Of a DNA stretch of 64,000 nucleotides, positions 1 through 9,139 are shown one piece after another. The first letter of the stretch is position 1; each line of letters begins with the position of its first letter. The notes under the pieces were generated by a model. That model saw only the letters and a list, made by a program, of their open reading frames with translations. It had not been told where the DNA came from and made no database searches. The translations under genes and the position numbers were made by a program. This DNA comes from Rhodococcus sp. WMMA185 (lineage in GTDB: Bacteria; Actinomycetota; Actinomycetes; Mycobacteriales; Mycobacteriaceae): NCBI RefSeq assembly GCF_001767395.1, contig NZ_CP017014.1, positions 2,674,501-2,738,500 on the forward strand. The letters run 5' to 3'.

Positions 1-540
1 TCGTTGCCGATCCGGTGCAGGTGACGGCAACGTGGCGTCACCCTGATCGCGGAACAACTCGGCCAGCCCCTCGCGTAGCGACTCTTCGTCGACGTCGGGA
101 TGTCCGAGGGCTCGCTGATCCAGAATGCGCCGGATGGTGGACTCCTGCCGGAAATAGCGGTCTAGATAGAGCAGCCCACCCTTATCGGTGTCGACGAGAC
201 GCAATGGACGCAGCGGCCCCGCCTGCCCACCCGTCACCAGAGGGCTGCGCCGAAGCGCGGCGACCACTGCCTCGTCGGCCGGCCACGGCAGCTTCTCCAC
301 ATCCGTGCCGGACTGCTCGTCCACCTTCACATCGCGAATCCGTGTCAGGTCGAGACATACCGATCCGGCCCGCACCGCGCGAACTACGAGCGCAGTTGCC
401 AGCGCCACGTCCTCCGAGCTCTCACCACCGAGTGCGCACAACCGCAGGGCAACGTGCACGTCCGCGGCGACGAGCACACCTGCCTCATTGAACTCCCGCA
501 GCACGCCTTTACCCCGTTGAGCCACTTTCACGTCGATCAC
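1..540 (-). CDS. recD: RecD helicase subunit of exonuclease V, N-terminal part (cut by window edge)
   Basis: This is the first 180 codons of RecD, the 5'-3' helicase subunit of the RecBCD double-strand-break repair nuclease; the ATPase domain lies beyond position 1. The reading frame is open from a GTG at 540 to the window edge. Residues about 124-133 read LYLDRYFRQE, the conserved segment at the end of the RecD N-terminal domain that contacts RecB. The GTG overlaps the recB stop (GTGA at 537-540), so the gene is translationally coupled as third gene of recC-recB-recD. The order and overlaps make the assignment firm although the Walker motifs are not in the window. Confidence 0.85.
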   Translation of the reverse strand, partial: MIDVKVAQRGKGVLREFNEAGVLVAADVHVALRLCALGGESSEDVALATALVVRAVRAGSVCLDLTRIRDVKVDEQSGTDVEKLPWPADEAVVAALRRSPLVTGGQAGPLRPLRLVDTDKGGLLYLDRYFRQESTIRRILDQRALGHPDVDEESLREGLAELFRDQGDATLPSPAPDRQR

Positions 541-3500
541 GGCGCCCCCTTCTGGTGAGAGACCGCACCGGACAGCAGATCGGACAGTTCGGTGATCAGC
601 GCGGCCGGAGGAGACCAGTCGAAAACACCGCAGCCGGTTGGGGTCTCGGCTCCGACCATTCCACGCACGAACAGATACTGCACCCCTCCAAGGTGCTCCG
701 CGGGATCGTAGCCCGGTTGCCGCCAACGAAGATAGCGATGCAGCGCAACGGAATACAGCAGCGCTTGAAGCGGGTAGTGTGCTCTGAGCATTTCCGCGGC
801 CATTGCCTCGCGTGTGTAGTGCGCCGTGGTGAGTTCGTCGCCCTCCGCGAGTTTGTTCGTCTTGTAATCGACCACGACGTATCGCGGTCCGGGAAGCCGC
901 AGCACGGCGTCGATACTGCCCGTGAGGTAGCCGCGCAGCTCGGTCGATTCGAGATCCTGCACGGCCTGGGCATACGGCTGCAGTGGATCTTCGGATGGCA
1001 GATGCCTGCCCAACAGAATTCCGATCTCGCCGAGCGTCACCGTGGGTGAAGGGGTGTCACCGCCTACCAGCGGAAGCTCGAATTCGAGCTCCGCCAGCCG
1101 GTCTGTAGTTGCGATGTCGGCCAATGTCCGATCGGTCCCAGGGCCGAGAGGAGTTCGCAGAACCGGCAGCAGGGCCTCTGCGAGGTGTTCGGGATCGGCC
1201 TCCGACAGCACGGACGCGGTGACGGTCCGGCAGCGCTCGACGACCTCCGCTTCCAGATCACTCGCTGAGGTGTCGATGACCTCCAAAACCGCGTGGACGA
1301 GCGTGCCGAACGCCGCACCACCCGCAAACCCGTTCATCGTCGACGGCACACCGGCGACGTCGTCCGTAGGCACCGACAGCGGTGGCTCAGCCGGCTCATC
1401 TGCCTTTTCTTCGACCTCGGCTTCGCTGCCTACCGAGGAAGCCTCGTGAGCGGAGGCGGTCAACGCCGAATACGAGGTGCGACGCCAGCGCAGGTCGAGC
1501 TTGCGCTCGAAACTGGCGGCCTTCAGTTCTTCACTGGGCCCGCGTTCCGGTGCCCACTGCGTCCCGTCGATCGGTTCGGAGCCGACAGCCTCGACTCTCA
1601 CCGCCTCGGGCCCAGTCCGTCCCCAGGCCGCCAGTCGCTCCGCGACCACGGGATCCTCCGGAACACCCACCCTCTGCGGGACATCTCGGCTGCCGGGCTG
1701 TCGACCGAAGATCATCCGGTGCAGCGGCGCTCCCGACGTGGTGATCGCCGGCGCCCACCACACCACCAGTCCGCACATTGCGCGGGTGAGCGCAACATAC
1801 AGCAGCCTCAGCTCCTCCCCCGCCTCCTCCTCGTCGTGACGCCTCCTGCGTTCGGAGTAGCCGGCGCCATCGGCTCCACCCACGTCGAGAATTCGCCTAC
1901 CGCGGTCATCGTGGAGTAGGAGCTTGCTTGGCTTCGAAGCCTTGGCGGCGTCCCAGGCATAGGGCAGATAGACGAGCGGGAACTCCAGCCCTTTGCTGGC
2001 ATGGACGGTCCCGATCTGCACCGCCGCGGCGTCACTGTCGAGGCGTCGGCTGCGGTCCACGCCTCCCGAGGACGGATCCTTGATGCGTTCGGTGAGCCAA
2101 CGGGAAAGGGCAGTCAGGCCGAGCGACTCCTCGACTGCGGCAGCGTTGAGCAGTTCGGCAACGTGCCGGAGATCGGTCAATACCCGCTCACCCGCCGCAG
2201 TACCAAGCAGTCTCTCTTCCAGCGTGCCGGCCCCAGGTAGACGCTCGAACAGTGCCGCAAAACCTGACCGCACGAATACCGAACCGAGTTCGCGCAGACT
2301 CGCACCGATTTCGGCGACGATGTCGCCGCTTCCACTATCAGCGAGTTCCTCGGGCCTGCGTCCCAGCAATGGGGTCAGCGCGGCCAGTCGCACCCGGTCG
2401 GAACGGTGTGGCTGCTCGATGGCCTGCAAGATCCAGAGCCAGTGCTGCGCAGCCGGTGTCGTGAAGACACTGGCCCCTCCCGCGAGCACCGACGGTACGC
2501 CCAGACGAGTGAGGGCGTCGTATACAAGGGCGGTCTGTGCGTTGGTGCGCACCAGGACCGCGATATCACCGGGCTCCACGAGGCGGGTTTCACCCGAGAT
2601 ATCGATCGTCGCGCCTGCACCGAGCAGCCTGACGATGTCGGCGGCAAGGTCGGCGGCCACTCGCTCCCGGAGAGGGCCCACCGCAGGGTATCCCGACTTG
2701 TTGAGCGGACCGGCCCCGGTTCGCGGCAGATAGCGCACCCGCAAGGGCGCACTACCCGCGAGTCGGGATTTCTGTCGATCATCGGGCGCATCGACCTCGT
2801 GCACCACTATCCCGGGATGCCCTAGCGCGGCACCGCCGTACAGGTAGTCGAGGCCGCCGAGTAACTCCTGATCGCTGCGCCAGTTGGTGCCCAACTCGTG
2901 GTGATGGTCGGCAGACTTGACAGCCTCCAGGTAGCTGAGCACCTCGGCGCCGCGGAACGCGTATATCGCCTGCTTCGGGTCACCGACGAGCACCAGTGTT
3001 CTCTGCCCGTGAAAAGTGAGTCGCAAGATGTCCCACTGCAGGGGGTCGGTGTCCTGGAACTCGTCGACGAGCACCGCCCTGTAGCGCTCACGCACACGCC
3101 GGCACGCCTCTTCGCCGTGCTCGGGGTCGGCGAGCACACGATGCAGGAGCATCGGCAGATCATCGAAGTCACGCAGGCCCACGGCCCGTTTGCGACGCTC
3201 GACCTCGGCTCGGACCGCTTCGGCGAATGCCACACGAGCCCCCGCCGAGGTGCCGTGTGCATCCTCGGGAGCGAGTACGGCCTGTGGGTCGAAGATGGCT
3301 GCCCGTGCCGCCTCGGTAGCCTCTGCCAGGGTGAAGGGTGCGACGTCGACGCGGCTGTAGGCCCGGAGATAGAGGTCGTCGATTACCTCCATGACGAGAT
3401 CATCGGCGGCCTCGACGAGTACGGCATCAGGATCGCGCTCACCCGCCGTACCGAGTCCGTCGAGCACGCGCTGGCAGAAGCTGTGGGTGGTGACGATCGT

Positions 3501-3860
3501 GGCGGCATCGAAGTCCGACTGTGCCTGTAGCAGGCGGTGCCGACGACGGGAAACCTCCTCCGCATCGGCGTCCGCGAGATGCCGGATCAGCTCGTCGGAA
3601 CACACTCTCGCCTTTGCCGGATCACCCAATGCCACTGCGGCAGAAACGAATCGATCACGGGTCCGCTCACGCAACTCGTGTGTTGCAGCCCGGCTGAAAG
3701 TGATCAGCAGAAGTTGCGACAGGTCGATGCCGGCCTCGGCAACGAAGCGAAGGGCCAAGCCGACGATTGCGAACGTCTTGCCGGTCCCGGCACTGGCCTC
3801 GAGTACCGTCGTTCCATCCGGTAGCGGACCGAGGAGGTCGAAGCCTCGCGTGCCGCTCAC
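537..3860 (-). CDS. recB: RecB helicase-nuclease subunit of exonuclease V
   Basis: RecB is the 3'-5' SF1A helicase and nuclease of RecBCD, which resects DNA ends for RecA loading. The product is 1107 residues, a usual RecB length. The Walker A motif ASAGTGKT is at residues 22-29, the Walker B/DEFQDTD motif near 265-272, the helicase motif VGDPKQAIYAFRG near 293-305, and the C-terminal nuclease domain holds FGTLVH and VVVDYKTNK (near 998), the metal-binding and catalytic residues. The GTG start at 3860 overlaps the recC stop (GTGA); a longer open frame up to 4118 exists but lies inside recC and lacks RecB similarity. The nuclease residues are intact, so an active enzyme is expected. Confidence 0.95.
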   Translation of the reverse strand: MSGTRGFDLLGPLPDGTTVLEASAGTGKTFAIVGLALRFVAEAGIDLSQLLLITFSRAATHELRERTRDRFVSAAVALGDPAKARVCSDELIRHLADADAEEVSRRRHRLLQAQSDFDAATIVTTHSFCQRVLDGLGTAGERDPDAVLVEAADDLVMEVIDDLYLRAYSRVDVAPFTLAEATEAARAAIFDPQAVLAPEDAHGTSAGARVAFAEAVRAEVERRKRAVGLRDFDDLPMLLHRVLADPEHGEEACRRVRERYRAVLVDEFQDTDPLQWDILRLTFHGQRTLVLVGDPKQAIYAFRGAEVLSYLEAVKSADHHHELGTNWRSDQELLGGLDYLYGGAALGHPGIVVHEVDAPDDRQKSRLAGSAPLRVRYLPRTGAGPLNKSGYPAVGPLRERVAADLAADIVRLLGAGATIDISGETRLVEPGDIAVLVRTNAQTALVYDALTRLGVPSVLAGGASVFTTPAAQHWLWILQAIEQPHRSDRVRLAALTPLLGRRPEELADSGSGDIVAEIGASLRELGSVFVRSGFAALFERLPGAGTLEERLLGTAAGERVLTDLRHVAELLNAAAVEESLGLTALSRWLTERIKDPSSGGVDRSRRLDSDAAAVQIGTVHASKGLEFPLVYLPYAWDAAKASKPSKLLLHDDRGRRILDVGGADGAGYSERRRRHDEEEAGEELRLLYVALTRAMCGLVVWWAPAITTSGAPLHRMIFGRQPGSRDVPQRVGVPEDPVVAERLAAWGRTGPEAVRVEAVGSEPIDGTQWAPERGPSEELKAASFERKLDLRWRRTSYSALTASAHEASSVGSEAEVEEKADEPAEPPLSVPTDDVAGVPSTMNGFAGGAAFGTLVHAVLEVIDTSASDLEAEVVERCRTVTASVLSEADPEHLAEALLPVLRTPLGPGTDRTLADIATTDRLAELEFELPLVGGDTPSPTVTLGEIGILLGRHLPSEDPLQPYAQAVQDLESTELRGYLTGSIDAVLRLPGPRYVVVDYKTNKLAEGDELTTAHYTREAMAAEMLRAHYPLQALLYSVALHRYLRWRQPGYDPAEHLGGVQYLFVRGMVGAETPTGCGVFDWSPPAALITELSDLLSGAVSHQKGAP

Positions 3861-6800
3861 GGCTGCGCCAATCTCTCGGCGGCGAGCAGCGATTCCCACA
3901 GCTTCCTGGCGTAGTCTTCGATCGTCGCCGAATCGCCGAGAACGCCGATACTCGGCGACGACCCGTACACGTACGTGATGTGCCGGTCGTGTGAATCGCC
4001 GAAATCCCGTCTCCATTCCATTCGTGCGGCCTCGATTGCATCTTCCACGCTGCTCCCGCCGTACCGCCGCTCGGCGTACACAGCGGAAGCGCCAGTGGCG
4101 ATAGGTAGTGGCGCACACAGTCCCGAATCGCGCAGTTCAACCAGTCGCACCAATTCCTCCAACGCGTTCTCGGGCGCAGTCAACGTCGATCGCCACGCCG
4201 GACGTCGGTAGGCACCCCGCCCCGTGGTCACGGCCGTCCAGCGTCTACCTTCCCACGCACCTCGTTCCCCCGGTGCCCCCGAGCCGGAAGCCGCGACCGC
4301 CAGCAACTGCACCCACGCGGTGAGGCGATGCTTCGGCCCCAATCTGGAGAACATGGTGTTCGCGATCACTGATCCGTGCACGCCCCCGACGGTTCCGGTA
4401 AGGCGGCGACCGGAGCCGAGGTCGATGTCCACATCGATCGTCTCGGCCCTACCGCGATGAACCGGTGCACTCACCGCGACGAGCGGCTCCACCGCGTGCT
4501 CGATGTCTTCGAGGACCGATTTCCCCAGTTCGAATGGCGGCAACGTGCCACGGCGCCATTCCGCAGCACAGAAATCAGCGGGACTGGTACCCGCCAGCCG
4601 CGCGGCAAGCATCCTCTGGCCGATATCCCAACGCGTCAACGTGTCGAGCGCGACGTCGAGCCCGTCAGCGATGTCCTCGTCCAACTCGGGAATCCGCAGT
4701 CTGAGCCCCTGGCGAAGAAAGGCCTGCGTGGGGTGCACCAGAAAGGCAATGAGATCGGCAAGGGGAACCTCCTCGCCGGGAGGCGGCCGCAAGGGTGTCG
4801 ACAGGAATGCCGATTCCGGAACGGGCGGGTGCTGCGCCGCCCGAGCGCCTGCAAGCGCGGACCGATCGAAACTGAACGGGTCGCCGCGGCGGAAGTTACG
4901 TTCGTCGAACGGCTGCAACGGATGCCGGATCACGATGTCGCGAACGGCGTCGTCTCCGGCGGTCATCGCCACCGTGTCGAGTAATTCGGACAGCGGAATC
5001 GCCGGCGGCCGGGGCATACCCGTCACCGGATCGGCCCCCGTATAGAACACGAGCAACTTCTCGCCTGCCGACATGATCGCGTCGAGCAAGAGTTGCCGGT
5101 CTTCGCTCCGCGGATCACGCTCGCCGAGTAGTGGATTGCGGGCGAGTACGTCGTCGCCATCCACGCTCACGCCTCGCGGAAACACTTCGTCGTCGAGTCC
5201 GAGGAGAATCACGACACGATGCGGCACCGACCGCATCGGCACCATCGTGCACACAGTCAGCTCCCCGGTACGAAAATTGGCTCGGGTGGGTCGGCCCGCA
5301 AAAAGCTCGGCCAGCATGACCCGTACGTCAGCCAGGCGCAGGACGGCCTCGCCGCCGTGTTCCATCGCAGCCCCGAGCTCGCGCCGCGCCTGCGTGAGCT
5401 GCCAGGAATCACGATCGCTGACCGCCACCAGAAGATCCAGCGCCCGGGCCAGGGCATTCGACCAATCCGCGACAGATTGTGAGCCGCGCAGCCCCCACAG
5501 CGCGACGTCGAGTCGATCGATGAACTCGGCGAATCTTCCCGCGAGTTCGATGTCGTTGCTGTCGACGTCGTCGAACGGCAATGCCAGAGAGAGCCATGTG
5601 CCCTCCGACTCGTCGGCGGCGGCACCGAGAAGGAGTCGGTCGAGGGCAGTGGTGAACGTATTCTGCGGGAAATCCCCGAGTCCGAACGCAGCACGTTGGC
5701 GCAATCCGATCCCCCAGCGCGCACCCGCCGCGCTCGCCCATTCCCGGATGCGTTCGAGATCATCGTCCGTGAAGCGGAACTGTCGGCGTATGGGCGTGGT
5801 CGCCGTCAGATCGAGAACCTGACTTGCCGTGACCCGCCCATCCGCCAGATCGAGGAGAGACGAGACCACCGCAAGTACCGGATTAGTTTGGTGCAGAGCA
5901 CGATCCGCAAGCCGAACCCGCATTCCGTGCCCGGGGTGCCCGGAGTCTTCGAGCAAGCTCTGACCGAACGCTGCCGCAATGAGCGGCGCGTAGGACTCGA
6001 CATCCGGGCACATGACGAGAACGTCGCGCGGCTGGAGGTCGGGATGGTCCTGAAACAGGTGCAGTAGGCATTCGCGCATGACTTCCACTTGGCGGGCCTG
6101 ACCGTGGCAGGCGTGCACGCGGATCGAGTCGTCGGTGCAATCGACCGGTGCCGGCGCCCTATCGGCGATGATGTCCGACTGCAGCCGGCGCAGAAGGGTG
6201 GTCGGCTCGAGCGACACGGCGTGATGCACGTCGTCGGCGTCGAGGCGGGTCAGCCTCGCTTCGAGTTCGCGGACGTCACGACCGAGGCTCGACAGCAACG
6301 GGTGGTCGACAACAAGCGAGGTCCGGTCGTCGGTGCGTGTGGATGTGGTCGTAGGTTCCTCCCTCAGAGCCCTCCACATCGCGGGACTCGGGTGCGGAAG
6401 CCACAGGTGCACATCACGATTCGCCGCGAGCGCAGACAGGACCGCGATCTGTGCGGTTGTGAGCCGCGTCGGACCGAACACCGAGAGTCTGTCGGGGAGA
6501 TCGACACGGTGCGGTTCCGCGCGAAGCACGTCACATGCCGATACGAGGCGTTCGGCGGGGCTGGAGCTGCCGATCCGCTCACCGAGTCGCCGCCACAGTT
6601 CGGCTTGCCAGAGAAGGTCGTCGTCGAGGGGTCCGCCCGTCCCGTCGGTATCGCGCCCGTGTGCCCAGTCGACCAGCATTGCCGGCCGCTCGGTGCCGTA
6701 GCTCCGGAACAGCTCGGTCAAGTGAGCTGCAGTAGCGTAGCGACGGCCCACGCGATGATGGTCCCGCTCGTGCTCCGAGAGGCCGTGGCCGAGATGTTTC

Positions 6801-7156
6801 GCGAGTACGGCGCACCACTGTTCACCAAGGCTGGCATCGATGACCTCGAGCAGTGTCCAGCGCGCACGGGACGGATTCCAGGGGTCGTCGTCCGCCGACA
6901 GGCCCGTTGCCGCCGCAAGTGCCTCGTCGACCAATCGGGCCGGTGATGGAAAGTCGATGTTCGCGGCGATGCCGTCACCCTCGTCTGGTCTGGCCCCGAG
7001 CGAGGCCGAGAGCCGCTGCGTCAGCCAGCGCTCCACACCTTTCGCGGGGACCGCGACGACCTCACGGGCAAATGCATCGGACAGCGGTGTTGCGAGCACA
7101 CGGCCGAGTTCCGAGGCGAGAGTGGTAGAACTCTCCGCGCGATGCAGTACGAGCAC
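3857..7156 (-). CDS. recC: RecC subunit of exonuclease V
   Basis: RecC is the scaffold and Chi-recognition subunit of RecBCD. The product has 1099 residues and starts MLVLHRAESSTTLASELG, typical of the inactive helicase-like N-terminus of RecC. Segments such as VPAKGVERWLTQRL near residue 38 and RLSVFGPTRLTTAQ near 225 are family landmarks; the helicase motifs are degenerate, as expected for RecC. It is the first gene of the recC-recB-recD set, 106 bases downstream of a GIY-YIG gene in the same direction. No LexA-type box was obvious upstream by eye. Confidence 0.93.
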   Translation of the reverse strand: MLVLHRAESSTTLASELGRVLATPLSDAFAREVVAVPAKGVERWLTQRLSASLGARPDEGDGIAANIDFPSPARLVDEALAAATGLSADDDPWNPSRARWTLLEVIDASLGEQWCAVLAKHLGHGLSEHERDHHRVGRRYATAAHLTELFRSYGTERPAMLVDWAHGRDTDGTGGPLDDDLLWQAELWRRLGERIGSSSPAERLVSACDVLRAEPHRVDLPDRLSVFGPTRLTTAQIAVLSALAANRDVHLWLPHPSPAMWRALREEPTTTSTRTDDRTSLVVDHPLLSSLGRDVRELEARLTRLDADDVHHAVSLEPTTLLRRLQSDIIADRAPAPVDCTDDSIRVHACHGQARQVEVMRECLLHLFQDHPDLQPRDVLVMCPDVESYAPLIAAAFGQSLLEDSGHPGHGMRVRLADRALHQTNPVLAVVSSLLDLADGRVTASQVLDLTATTPIRRQFRFTDDDLERIREWASAAGARWGIGLRQRAAFGLGDFPQNTFTTALDRLLLGAAADESEGTWLSLALPFDDVDSNDIELAGRFAEFIDRLDVALWGLRGSQSVADWSNALARALDLLVAVSDRDSWQLTQARRELGAAMEHGGEAVLRLADVRVMLAELFAGRPTRANFRTGELTVCTMVPMRSVPHRVVILLGLDDEVFPRGVSVDGDDVLARNPLLGERDPRSEDRQLLLDAIMSAGEKLLVFYTGADPVTGMPRPPAIPLSELLDTVAMTAGDDAVRDIVIRHPLQPFDERNFRRGDPFSFDRSALAGARAAQHPPVPESAFLSTPLRPPPGEEVPLADLIAFLVHPTQAFLRQGLRLRIPELDEDIADGLDVALDTLTRWDIGQRMLAARLAGTSPADFCAAEWRRGTLPPFELGKSVLEDIEHAVEPLVAVSAPVHRGRAETIDVDIDLGSGRRLTGTVGGVHGSVIANTMFSRLGPKHRLTAWVQLLAVAASGSGAPGERGAWEGRRWTAVTTGRGAYRRPAWRSTLTAPENALEELVRLVELRDSGLCAPLPIATGASAVYAERRYGGSSVEDAIEAARMEWRRDFGDSHDRHITYVYGSSPSIGVLGDSATIEDYARKLWESLLAAERLAQP

Positions 7157-7262
7157 CAGACCTCCCCTTGATCCCCGAATCCGACCGGCTCAGGTGTACC
7201 ACAAGCCACCGACTCGTACGGCCCATTGATTCGCGCACCAATACTCAGTGCGTACCCTCGGG

Positions 7263-8360
7263 TCAGCGGCCGGGGCGGGCGTGAGTGAGATGAGGGACCC
7301 AGCCGTGTGTCGGCCACTTGCTCAGCCCTACCTGCGCTGAGGCAATCCGCTTGTTCACGAACTGGGTTTCCAACTCGGGATCGGACTCTCCGGTGAAACG
7401 CCAGAGTGCGGTGTCGCCGGGTCGGGCGACCGAAGACCATGAATTGGCCCGATAGGCGGCGCGGACGATGTTGTCTGCGAACACGATTACCGGGATGTCT
7501 TCGGTGTTGCGGACGGCGCTGCCTGCCTCCCATGGGCCGCGGGAGAGTTCGTAGACCTCCTCCGATGTCACTCCACGCCGCGACGTCTCGGGCACCTCGA
7601 GCACCACGCAGGGCGTCGGCAGTTTCGGCACGGGCTCGGCCTCGTATTGCAATACCAGGTCGTCGATGGGTATCGCCCGATGCTTTCGTGCCCCGCTTGC
7701 GACGTTGGCGACTACGGACCCCTCCATCAGCCCCAAAGCTCCGATCAGTCCGTCTTGCACCGCGTCCGCGATGCGACCGGAGTCGGGGACCCGGTGTGCA
7801 ACGACATAGTGCTCGACCTCGAGGCCGGAGTCGTATATCTGTCGGATGCGGGCGATTGTGGCCGCCCTCACCTCGGCGCCGTCGGGCTCGGAATCCTCGA
7901 GCGTCTGGCGGTGCTCGTTCTCCGCCAACGCCTCCCACACGTATCCGTACACCCGGTTGCCGCGCCCGGTACCTACATAGAAGACGGACCTGCTGCGCGG
8001 ATCGACGAGCGCATACACATAGGTGCCGAGCTCCTCAGCGACCCGTTTCGAGAACGGCTGAGGTGCGTGGCGGGTCTGATACACCTCCTTGAGAATCAGC
8101 CTCAGGGCCGCAAGCTTCAGGGCCACCGGGACGCCACCGTCGATACCGTCGAACAGCGCTGTAGCCGCACCCTGGACCGACGAGAACGTATGCCCGATGT
8201 GTCTCTGGAGCGACTTCGTCACATCCGCGAACTGCGCGATTCGCACCAGCGGGTCGGGTGAGGCGTTGTCCAGGTCGTTGGACGCAAGAAAGTTCTGGAC
8301 CTCGGCATTGTCGAGCCAGCGAGATGTGATGTCGATCGGAATCGTCCAGACGGTAGCCAT
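7263..8360 (-). CDS. GIY-YIG (LEM-3-like) domain protein
   Basis: A 365-residue protein of unknown role. In the middle of the N-terminal half it has YVYALVDP followed by FYVGTGRGNRVYG, the two strands and arginine of a GIY-YIG nuclease-type fold resembling the LEM-3-like/COG3680 group. The C-terminal 150 residues contain SRGPWEAG and an alternating hydrophobic pattern (VIVFADNIVRAAY) that looks like a small beta-rich domain found in related predicted nucleases; its function is not known to me. Start ATG at 8360 is chosen because the frame upstream lies in the promoter of the divergent lipoprotein gene. It sits just upstream of recC, which hints at, but does not prove, a DNA-processing role. 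Confidence 0.7.
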   Translation of the reverse strand: MATVWTIPIDITSRWLDNAEVQNFLASNDLDNASPDPLVRIAQFADVTKSLQRHIGHTFSSVQGAATALFDGIDGGVPVALKLAALRLILKEVYQTRHAPQPFSKRVAEELGTYVYALVDPRSRSVFYVGTGRGNRVYGYVWEALAENEHRQTLEDSEPDGAEVRAATIARIRQIYDSGLEVEHYVVAHRVPDSGRIADAVQDGLIGALGLMEGSVVANVASGARKHRAIPIDDLVLQYEAEPVPKLPTPCVVLEVPETSRRGVTSEEVYELSRGPWEAGSAVRNTEDIPVIVFADNIVRAAYRANSWSSVARPGDTALWRFTGESDPELETQFVNKRIASAQVGLSKWPTHGWVPHLTHARPGR

Positions 8361-8510
8361 GTCACTACAGTAGGGGAACGATGGGCGAACATGGTCCCAT
8401 CGATCCGCACCAGTAGTGCACAGATCGCGTCCACCCATGCGGGTGCGATCTATGCACTGCGTCCGCGGATCGACGAAGTCGGAGAATCCCGAGAAAAAGA
8501 GGTAATTGAG

Positions 8511-9020
8511 TTGACTACCCGCAAGACGACTGTGGCCGCCGTGGCGATCGCTGCTGCTCTGACGCTGGCCGCATGTGGTTCCGACGATTCGAACGACGCG
8601 AGCCCGACCACGACCACCGCGGCCGCGACCACCACGACCGAGACCGTGGCCGCACCCCCGCTGCCCACCGCTGCCGAGCTCAACGCTCTGCTGATGAAGG
8701 GCCTCGACCCGGCGACTCCGCTCGACGAGAAGATCGCCATGGTGCAGGGGTCGGAGCAGGACCCCAACCTCTTCGACCAGGTCGCCGCTGCTGCGCAGCA
8801 GGCCGGGGCTCAGGTCGAGGTTCTGGACCCGGTGATCGACAACGGTGACGGCGGTGCCACCGCACAGCTGCAGTTGACGATCAACGGAGACGTGCAGCCG
8901 AACACTCTGCCCGCCAACTTCGTGCCCGGAGACGACGGGACGTGGAAGCTGTCGACGGAGACGGCGTGCGCCATCGTTGCGATTGCGCAGCTGACCTCCC
9001 CCGCCTGCCCGCCGGCCTGA
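8511..9020 (+). CDS. MTB12-like secreted lipoprotein
   Basis: A 169-residue predicted lipoprotein. The N-terminus has basic residues, a hydrophobic stretch and a lipobox LTLAAC with Cys22, followed by a Thr/Ala-rich linker. The mature part (AAELNALLMKGLDP, then DGTWKLS near the end) resembles the low-molecular-weight antigen MTB12/CFP-2 family of mycobacteria, which has an NTF2-like fold. The TTG start at 8511 is preferred over upstream codons because an AAGAGG ribosome-binding sequence lies about 8 bases before it and it gives a standard signal peptide. Function unknown; family assignment is from pattern recognition. Confidence 0.7.
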   Translation: MTTRKTTVAAVAIAAALTLAACGSDDSNDASPTTTTAAATTTTETVAAPPLPTAAELNALLMKGLDPATPLDEKIAMVQGSEQDPNLFDQVAAAAQQAGAQVEVLDPVIDNGDGGATAQLQLTINGDVQPNTLPANFVPGDDGTWKLSTETACAIVAIAQLTSPACPPA

Positions 9021-9044
9021 TTCGGCATCTGACGCAGTCACTGT

Positions 9045-9121
9045 CCGCGGCCAACTCGCCTAGAACCAGTCCGAGCCCTTCGGTGCGCCGGTCTGCAGTT
9101 CGACGGTCGAGTTGGCCGCGG
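9045..9121. repeat. Separated inverted repeat, 14-bp arms
   Basis: The arms at 9045-9058 (CCGCGGCCAACTCG) and 9108-9121 are perfect inverted copies 49 bases apart, between the convergent lipoprotein gene and the 9140-10330 gene. There is no T-run, so it is not a typical intrinsic terminator. A short minus-strand frame (stop at 9060) reads through it. Confidence 0.5.
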
Positions 9122-9139
9122 CCGCATCTGAGCCGCCTA

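Noticed and set aside
7263-9041. Extended 592-codon version of the GIY-YIG gene
   Set aside because: The extra N-terminal part is antisense to the lipoprotein gene and its promoter, with a gene-shadow composition; the ATG at 8360 is preferred.
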